A stretch of DNA of 64,000 nt from Ustilago trichophora (Eukaryota; Basidiomycota; Ustilaginomycetes; Ustilaginales; Ustilaginaceae): positions 248,001 to 312,000 of the forward strand of contig OOIN01000033.1 of the NCBI GenBank assembly GCA_900323505.1. Reading direction: 5' to 3'. The position numbers were made by a program, and so were the translations under genes. Below the pieces are notes generated by a model that searched no databases, was not told where the DNA came from, and worked only from the letters and a program-made list of their open reading frames with translations. Position 1 is the first letter of the stretch. Every line of letters begins with the position of its first letter. This document shows, piece by piece, positions 57,049 to 64,000 of this stretch.

Positions 57049-59670
57049 TTAGTTGCGCATACCGACAACCATACCGTTCTTCATCGTCACCGATCCATGA
57101 AGTGTCAGATCGGACTTGCGCGAGCTCTTACCCACCCAAACCTTGTACTCTCCGTCCACGACGTTGAATTCCTGCTTGACGACGTCCCAAACCGAAAAGT
57201 CGCGCTTGGTCAGCTTGAAGGTAGCCTGCTTCGATTCACCGTTAGGCTGGAGGTCCATGACCTTGTCGAATCCACGGAGCTGCTTGATGGGTGCATTGGC
57301 GGCCTCAGGGTAGCCAAGGTAGAGCTGGGCGACTTCGTCACCTTTCATGCTGCCGGTGTTCTTCACTTCTGCTGTGACTTCAACAAGGTACTGGAAGAGG
57401 CTACCGGCTCCTCCGGGTTGCTTATCGGTCTTGGCCTGGAACATGCTAGGTGCGTAGCAGTTTTCGGCGGATTTCTGAAGGTTGAGGTTTGAATAGCTGT
57501 AGTTGGTGTACGAGATACCGTGACCGAAAGGGATCAATGGTTCGAGGTCCATCTTGTCCCATGCGCGGTAGTCGATGTAAAGTCCCTCAGTAAAGTCAAC
57601 CTGAGGATCGCTGGCGGGGCTGCCAACGATCTTGGGGTAGTGCTCTGCGTCTTCGTCCTTGAGAATCGAGTAAGGCATCTTTCCGGAAGGGTTGACATCT
57701 CCGTACAGAACACGAGCAAGGGAGGATCCCGATTCCTGACCGGGCAAATGAGGCAGGACGAGAGCGGTGATGTTGGGGTGGTTGAACCAGTCACCCATGA
57801 GAACGGGACCGACGGTGTGCATAACAACGATAGTGTTGTTGCTCTGAGAAGCAACCAGCTTGATAAGCTCATCTCCATCGGCATCGAGCTTGAGCGAGTG
57901 TCGGTCGCTGTTCTCACCCGAACGAGCCTGGACAAAGACAAGAGAAGCATCGGCAAGACCAGCGTTCTGCTTGATGAGTTTCTGGTTCTGCTCATCACCG
58001 ACGTCGTTGAGGTTGTTCAAGACCGCACCGTGGTTATCCTTGGCTACTTCGGAGATTCCGGCGAGAGGGTCGATAAGGTAAGGGAAGAAGCCGGCGCCCG
58101 AACCCCAGCCGACAGCCTGAGTGCCGTTCGAAGTAGCGTTGGCAGGGCAAAGCTGCGAGCCGAGACCGATCCACGACTGGCAGGCATTGATACCGTAGGG
58201 GTTGGGTCCAGCATCGCTACCGAACACGGCAACGCGAGCCTTCTTGGCGAGGGGAAGACCAAGACCGTACTCGGTGCTGCCCTGAGGACCGGCCTTATGG
58301 GATGCCTTGTTGAAGATAAGCGTAACAGCCTCCTCAGCGACCTCCTTGACGATCTTCCAGTGGTCACCCTGAACATCACGATGCTCGTTGACGATGGAGC
58401 CGTTGAAGATGGTGTTTTGGTAGCCGTCCTTGTAGCTGACGGTTGGGTAGCCCTTGTCCTGACCCCGAAGGTACCACTGCGCAAGCAGACGACTGATTCC
58501 GTCGTTGATACGTTCGATCTTTACCTCACCAGCGTTGAGCGCACGGACGAGATCAGCTCCACCCGGCGAATTCTTGTAACCTCCAGTCTTCATTCCTCCG
58601 GGCATAATAACATCTGAACCGCCGTTGTACGTGTTGGAGGTGTTGAAGGCGGCCGACCAGTCAGTGACTACGAAGCCCTGGAAGTTGAGCTCGTCCTTGA
58701 GGATGGTGTTGAGCAGCTTGGAGTTTTCGCAGCCCTGAGTCGAGTTGATCCTGTTGTAAACGCACATTATGCTGCCGCTTCCTGCTCGGACGGCGTTCAT
58801 GAAAGGCCAGAGGTAGAGCTCGTGAAGTGTACGGTCGTCTAGGTTGGCACTGTACGTGTTCATGGTGTTGTTGTTGGGATTGAGGGTGTAAGGATCCGAA
58901 GCGGCGTAGAGCTGTCGGTAGGTCTCCTGCTCGTAGGCGAGGAAGTGCTTGGCGGTGGCGATGACACCGGCAGACTGAGTACCAGATACGGTGTAGTAGG
59001 CACCCTCACCGTGGAGGTAAGGATCGGGACCGAAGCCTTCCCAGTTACGACCCTGGAAGGGACTGCGACCGAGAGGACCACCAGTTACGGGGCCAAGGTG
59101 AACGTTGACACCCTTTGCCACGAACTCGGCGCCAAGAGCAGCAGCACGCTTGTACATAAGATCCCTATTCCAAGTCGCAGCAGTCGTGACACCGGAAGGG
59201 AAGACGGTGACAAAGTCGGAAGCACGGAATCCGGCAGGACCATCCTGGAAACAGAGCTCGGGAATCCCGAAACGGTCGACACGGCCAAGCGTACCTTCGC
59301 AGCGACCACCAGTGATACCAGCCGTCAGGTTGACCTTCTCCTCGAGGGTCAGCTGGCCAACGACACTGCGTGCCTTCTCGACAGCCCACTCCCAGCCACC
59401 GTTGCCAGTGACCGGATGGAAAGGGCTGTTAACATCAGCGAGCTCTGGACCACCGCGGTAGAAGGTGCCCGCGAGAGGTGCCTCGGCGAGAGCAGTGTTG
59501 GCTTCGGAGCTGATGTTCCAATTGACGGATTGAGTGGTGGTCTCGTTGGACGCTTCAGCTTGACGAGCGTGGAAAAGAAGATTGAGATGCTCGAGCGAAG
59601 CGGCCTGTGCACTGAGCAGGTTGGCCGCGTAGATGCTTAGCACCAATAGGGACTTGACGCCAGCCTTCAT
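57049..59670 (-). CDS. Secreted beta-glucosidase, glycoside hydrolase family 3
   Basis: Hydrolyses beta-1,4-glucosides such as cellobiose outside the cell. 873 residues, one exon, ATG 59670 with a signal peptide (MKAGVKSLLVLSIYAANLLSAQA, about 1-23). The N-terminal GH3 barrel has EKVNLTAGITGGRCEG, DGPAGFR, NVHLGPVTGGPLGRSPFQGRNWEGFGPDPYL, ATAKHFLAYEQE and MCVYNRINSTQGCEN. The nucleophile Asp is in GFVVTDWSA near residue 320. The C-terminal sandwich domain (about 440-640) carries AVFGSDAGPNPYGIN and LVLPHLPGQESGSSLARVLYGDVNPSGKMP. A fibronectin-III-like domain ends the protein (VKNTGSMKGDEVAQLYLGYP). Many NxT/S sites suit a secreted glycoprotein. The length matches fungal BGL1-type enzymes. 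No PA14 insert is seen. Confidence 0.95.
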   Translation of the reverse strand: MKAGVKSLLVLSIYAANLLSAQAASLEHLNLLFHARQAEASNETTTQSVNWNISSEANTALAEAPLAGTFYRGGPELADVNSPFHPVTGNGGWEWAVEKARSVVGQLTLEEKVNLTAGITGGRCEGTLGRVDRFGIPELCFQDGPAGFRASDFVTVFPSGVTTAATWNRDLMYKRAAALGAEFVAKGVNVHLGPVTGGPLGRSPFQGRNWEGFGPDPYLHGEGAYYTVSGTQSAGVIATAKHFLAYEQETYRQLYAASDPYTLNPNNNTMNTYSANLDDRTLHELYLWPFMNAVRAGSGSIMCVYNRINSTQGCENSKLLNTILKDELNFQGFVVTDWSAAFNTSNTYNGGSDVIMPGGMKTGGYKNSPGGADLVRALNAGEVKIERINDGISRLLAQWYLRGQDKGYPTVSYKDGYQNTIFNGSIVNEHRDVQGDHWKIVKEVAEEAVTLIFNKASHKAGPQGSTEYGLGLPLAKKARVAVFGSDAGPNPYGINACQSWIGLGSQLCPANATSNGTQAVGWGSGAGFFPYLIDPLAGISEVAKDNHGAVLNNLNDVGDEQNQKLIKQNAGLADASLVFVQARSGENSDRHSLKLDADGDELIKLVASQSNNTIVVMHTVGPVLMGDWFNHPNITALVLPHLPGQESGSSLARVLYGDVNPSGKMPYSILKDEDAEHYPKIVGSPASDPQVDFTEGLYIDYRAWDKMDLEPLIPFGHGISYTNYSYSNLNLQKSAENCYAPSMFQAKTDKQPGGAGSLFQYLVEVTAEVKNTGSMKGDEVAQLYLGYPEAANAPIKQLRGFDKVMDLQPNGESKQATFKLTKRDFSVWDVVKQEFNVVDGEYKVWVGKSSRKSDLTLHGSVTMKNGMVVGMRN

Positions 59671-62600
59671 CTTGTATCACTTCTATTTTCTCTGACGGGA
59701 TGATCGATTCAGTGTGCAGACTGCACCGAGTATCCGGCGGTACGAAGTGCGGAGTCTGATGTCACCTGCGGTACGTGACTGCGACTAGATGAAAGTTGTG
59801 GGCGCTTGTATCCCTTTGGTGTCGATGCGCCTAGTGCAGCAGTGTTCGACACAGATCTGAAACGTGGGAGCGGAAAGAAGTGTGGGGAGGAGAGGAGGGA
59901 AGGAAGAGAACTTGACGTTTGACAGTCCCGTGGGTTGGGCGGAGTTCTGAATGTACTTATACAAAGTCTTGGTCTTACGGCCTTGACCGGTCGAGGTCAG
60001 CGCACAAAGTCTGAGGCTGGTGCGGGGTAGAGCGAGACCCTAATTTAGTCAGTAGATTTGCTTGATTGACAGAAGTGGGCTGTAGAACTCTCGAAGAAGC
60101 AGATGTCAGAACATGTGATCCTCATCAGCACGAAGAGCGGTGGACGAGGTAGCGACTTTGGCTCGGATCGACGAGAAAGCGACCATCCGTGGCCCACAAC
60201 GCTCGAGATCACCGGCTGGTCTTGGCGCCATTGCCACCGATTGGACTCGCTCGGGTCAATCAGAAAATCTGTTGGGAAAAATGGCAGCCGACTCGACCGG
60301 CACGGCAATGCAACACGAGGACATCGCTTAAACTAGACCTTCCTCTTTGAGCAAAAGGTCTACTGTCGACTTTGGAGGCCACTTCGAGCAGAAAAAGTAG
60401 CTCGAGGCAAGGTCAAGCTGTATAAAGCATGCTTCTGCGGTGACTGTTGACTCGAGAAGAGGGCAAGGCTTCTGTTTGGTGTGGAGGCATGCATGGTGTG
60501 GCTGCGCTCTCTTCTTCTTTCGGCAGAAAAATAGGCGCTTCGACCGGTAACCTTTGGGTGGATCACCGGTCAAAGCACTCTGCGGCGAGAATAGCAGGAG
60601 CTGCTGTGAAATTGAGAGATCATTGCGAAGCTCTCGAGCCGAGAGTCGCACGAAATGAAGAGTTACGGGAGATTGCCGAGAAGGGAGGAGGTCGAATATG
60701 TCGGAGGGAGGCAAGGGCAAGACGCCGGGTCGCTGCAACGCGTCGTTTTAGGGCTGCACAGCGTGGGCCGTTGTGTCAGTTGACGTTTGACACGATCAGA
60801 GGAACGACAAACCGGGGATATGTGCTGTCTAGCAGAATCGGAAGAGCGCTCCTAGCCGTTCGGTCGACGGCGTTTGACAGCTGAACAAGCAAGTGTAGCT
60901 CGTGCGAGCCGGAGAACAGAGGAGAACAGAGCAGCGGACGGAGTGTGCTGGGAATCGGAGATGACAGTTGTCCAGGCGGCAGAAGTGGGAATCTAATTTC
61001 CAAGCGGGATCAAACTCCAGGGAGCACGAATCGAGGCTTACGAGTGCGATCAACGGCGAAAGTAGCGAATCAGCGGGGCTCTTTGTTCCGACATGGTGTC
61101 AGGGCAGATCATCGAAGCAGGCTACGATGTCGCTGTCGCCGGCCATCACGGTCCCGATTGAGCTTTGTGGAGGAGGACACAAGGGATGACCGGCAACTTT
61201 GATGGAGCTGGGTGCTCGTGGTCGAGAAAGACGACGGAGGTCGAGATTTTTGTGCTTACGCAAGGGCAGTCAGAAGAACAACAGCGCAGACCGGCGATGT
61301 TGGCTCCGTAGTCGAGCATCGAGCGTGGTGCATGGGAGTGAAAGTGGATTGTTTCCGCGCAGGGATCCAAGCAGGCCACTGCGAATGCGTCCTTGTGCAG
61401 ATAGATCGCGGGGAGGGCGGGGAGACAAAGAAAACCCTTTTTCTTGTTTGGTGTGCGGGGGCCTAGGGACTGTCGCAGCCGAGACCTGATTTTTCAAAAG
61501 CCTGCTGTTGAGCATGAGCATAGAGAAGGTGTCTGTCGAAGAAATCATTCAACTGATGTAGAAGCGTACTTGATACGCTCTGATGATGATCTGACCTGCT
61601 TTGTGCTGGACCAAAGCCAATTCCTTGTTGAAGTCGGATACTTTTGGTTTGTGAGATTGGGGTTAAGGTGGGGATGGTAGGTGCACCAGAGAGATTTGCG
61701 AGAGCGGAGTGCGAAATGGAAACTGTGTCCAGACGTCAATCTGTGTGTGTTGCGCAACATGTCCGGCTTGGTATTGTACTGTACTGTACCTAGCGTAAAG
61801 CAGAGCAAAACAGATAGCCGAGCACATGACAACAGACAAGATGCTAAGTCAGGGGCGAGTCAACATTGCCGGTCAGTTACCTCAAGCTTGTCAAATATGA
61901 ATGCGCAAGTCGTGGGCGCGATTCTGTGTTTGGACCCATTAGATGTACAGCATTGTCAGCTTGAGTCTGTGCCTGAGGTCAGGTACGAAAAGCCATATCA
62001 GCGTGAGCCTGCTTTGCAAATGCCGTCGAGTCGTTAGCTGACTACAGTGTGTCTAGCAGCAGTCTTGGTGGTGACCGGTGAACCGGAGACACGTGTAAAC
62101 TTGCGTTCTGAATGAGGATGGATGGGACAAGCCTTTCTCGGTCGAAAAGGCAGATGGCAGAGATCAAGGAACAGCGAAGAGCTGAGCCTGAGCTTGGATC
62201 TGAACCATTCCACGGCGCACCCGATCATCGTCAACGCAAGAGCCAAATGGAATCTTGGCTTTCGACTTTTGAAATCTTGTTCACCGGGACAGCGCTGTCA
62301 ATCGCGGCTTTTGAAAGGCCCGACGTTGTCGACATTGTACTATATTAATATAGACCGCTGGCTCGATTTTGGTCATTGTCCAATCGGCGATTTTTGCTTG
62401 ATATTACCGACTCGGCCTATACACACATACCCACAATACTTCTTGTCACCATCGACAGGTCGGCCAACCCGATGGATGACAGTATGATCCCATGACCACG
62501 GCCAATGGCACGCCAAATTGCCCGATCTGATGGTGCTGAGCTCCGCGTGTCTTTTGCTCTTTTTTTTCTTTCTCTTTTTGACAGGCCCACCCGATGCTGT

Positions 62601-64000
62601 TGACCCACAACTGCTGTTTGGTAGGGGGACTCAGATAGAGCATAGAAAGCAAGGCAAGAGGCCGCAGGAGCCGATGGATCACAAGCTTTTGTTCGTATTG
62701 GGGCGAATCCCGCGGCATGGACATCAACAATCGTGGCGGAACTAGGCGAGTGAAAGAGAGAGCGGCAGAAACGACAGAAAAGGTCAAGCTGCGCCTCGTG
62801 GATTCGTGCAGCAGTCGGCGTCGTATTCGTCGTCGAAAAGCGGAGCACCGCACAAGCCGTACGAAGCAGGGGCCAGGAGATCACGGGGTTAAGACACGCA
62901 CAGTTCGAAAAGAGAGAAAAGGGTGCTTCTCGGCTAGCCGCCGCATTTCTCTCCACGCTGCCAGCAAGCGGCCCGCTTTCTCTCGCTTAGCACCAATAGA
63001 TCCAGCCACAAGGGTTGCCGCTTTCAAGTTGCCCGGCGACCTTTTGTCAGGAGCATTGCCCTTCTTAGTTCACCTTTTCGATATACTGTATGGTCTTCCT
63101 TTGGCCCTCTTTCGATTTATCTCGTAAATCCGGCTGTCTACTATTCACTGTATTTCTTGTGTACTGTAAATGTATGCATTCTACTGTACAGTACGTTGAA
63201 TTACAGCAAAGAGAAAAAAGGAGGGGAAAAAAATCTTGAGGGATTTCCGGGGTTGGATGCAGGCGGAGTGTCAAAATCAATCTGCCCTTTTTTCGACGAG
63301 CCTCCCCGGTCAGTCGACCCCGCTGACTCGCTGACCCTCTGACCCTCTGATCTTGGCTTGCCTGTACAGTATTGCCGGTCAACTCGTCTTGCATCCTCAT
63401 TTCCTGTGTCCGTTCGCCTTGGCAAAAGCAAAGCTGCCGTCGTGGCTGATGAGTCAAGTCATCCGAGATGAGGTCGTCTGAGCCTTTACCCTTTCTTTGT
63501 CGTGGGGTCTCCACAAAGCTTGTTGTCAAGGAACAGATCTGCTCGATTTGCCTTGTTACCCCGGCTGCCCTTTTCTCCACTGTAGCTGTGTGCCTGTTTT
63601 GATTGAAGCGCGTGGAATTGGACCGTGTGTCTGCGCAGAATCATCAAGGGTTCTTGTGCGCGCTCGCCTATCAATTCTTGGGCTGTCGTCCACTGCACCC
63701 GCTGTCGCACTGCACACAACCAGGTGGGACAAGACCAAGAACGACAAAGCCATCAAGGCGAAGGGTGCAGGTGCAAGCCAAAGAAATGAAAAGCAGAGAA
63801 AGTGGGCGCAAATTGGCAACAGAGTGTCTGTCGGCCCTTCTTTCTCCATCCTCGTCTCGATTCCTTCCAATCTCCTGTCCAGGTGCTGTCTGACTTCTTC
63901 GGCTGCTCTTTTTTAGCCAGGTACCCATGCTCATCCACAGTCCGAGCGCAGCAGCTGTCGACCCCGCAAAAGCAAGCACGCTCCAGGCCTCGTGCGTGCC
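59671..64000. other. 4.3-kb region without a supported gene
   Basis: Upstream of the beta-glucosidase and otherwise empty as far as I can tell. Short frames occur on both strands, none with motifs or domain-like sequence. CTGTAC-type motifs occur at 61774-61789, 63161-63168, 63182-63194 and 63363-63371. A T-tract plus AG at 63906-63916 followed by ATG 63928 and an open frame to the edge might be the start of a gene beyond the window. It could also hold a non-coding RNA or distal promoter. Confidence 0.5.

Noticed and set aside
63928..64000. Open frame from an ATG to the right edge
   Set aside because: Only about 24 codons are visible and they match nothing; too little to call a gene.

Overview
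The window looks like nuclear DNA of a basidiomycete fungus, most likely a smut-type yeast or plant-associated fungus of the Ustilaginomycotina. That placement is inference. It rests on long, mostly intronless genes with a few short GT-AG introns, about one gene per 3 kb on both strands, long low-complexity intergenic stretches, and fungal gene families (Msb1/Mug8, Mic12, NatB subunit, PrpF-type isomerase, GH3 beta-glucosidase). There is no rRNA, no convincing tRNA and no CRISPR.

Layout. 1-12.7 kb: a LIM-domain protein running off the left edge (-), UDP-glucose 4-epimerase (-, one intron), PrpF-family isomerase (+), an LCLAT/Cst26-type acyltransferase (-), a Mic12-like MICOS subunit (-, one intron) and the NatB auxiliary subunit NAA25 (+). 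12.9-19.0 kb: a complete tyrosine-recombinase retrotransposon of Ngaro/PAT type on the minus strand, recognised by split direct repeats (A1-ORFs-B1-A2-B2), Gag, reverse transcriptase/RNase H and a tyrosine recombinase in a second frame. 19.7-27.1 kb: an Msb1/Mug8 morphogenesis protein (+), glutamate decarboxylase (-, one intron) and a small secreted, probably GPI-anchored protein (-). 27.5-33.3 kb: a nearly intact Ty3/gypsy element on the minus strand with identical 88-bp LTRs, a likely -1 frameshift site, one in-frame TGA in integrase, and an antisense accessory ORF with a Zn2Cys6-like motif. 33.7-59.7 kb: an orphan membrane protein with a Cys/His-rich tail (+), methylenetetrahydrofolate reductase (-), a two-HKD phospholipase D-like protein (+), CCT3 (-), a Ser-rich orphan (+), the NSUN5/Rcm1 rRNA methyltransferase (+), inorganic pyrophosphatase (-), a secreted carboxylesterase (-), OTU1 deubiquitinase (-) and a secreted GH3 beta-glucosidase (-). 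59.7-64 kb: no gene I can support.

The host genes are housekeeping or secretory functions with no operon-like logic. The accessory biology is in the two retroelements. They differ sharply: the YR element is GC-rich with CpG in all contexts, while the gypsy element has few CpGs except inside TCGA, which is strongly over-represented. A palindromic motif with core CTGTACAG recurs in intergenic DNA across the window.
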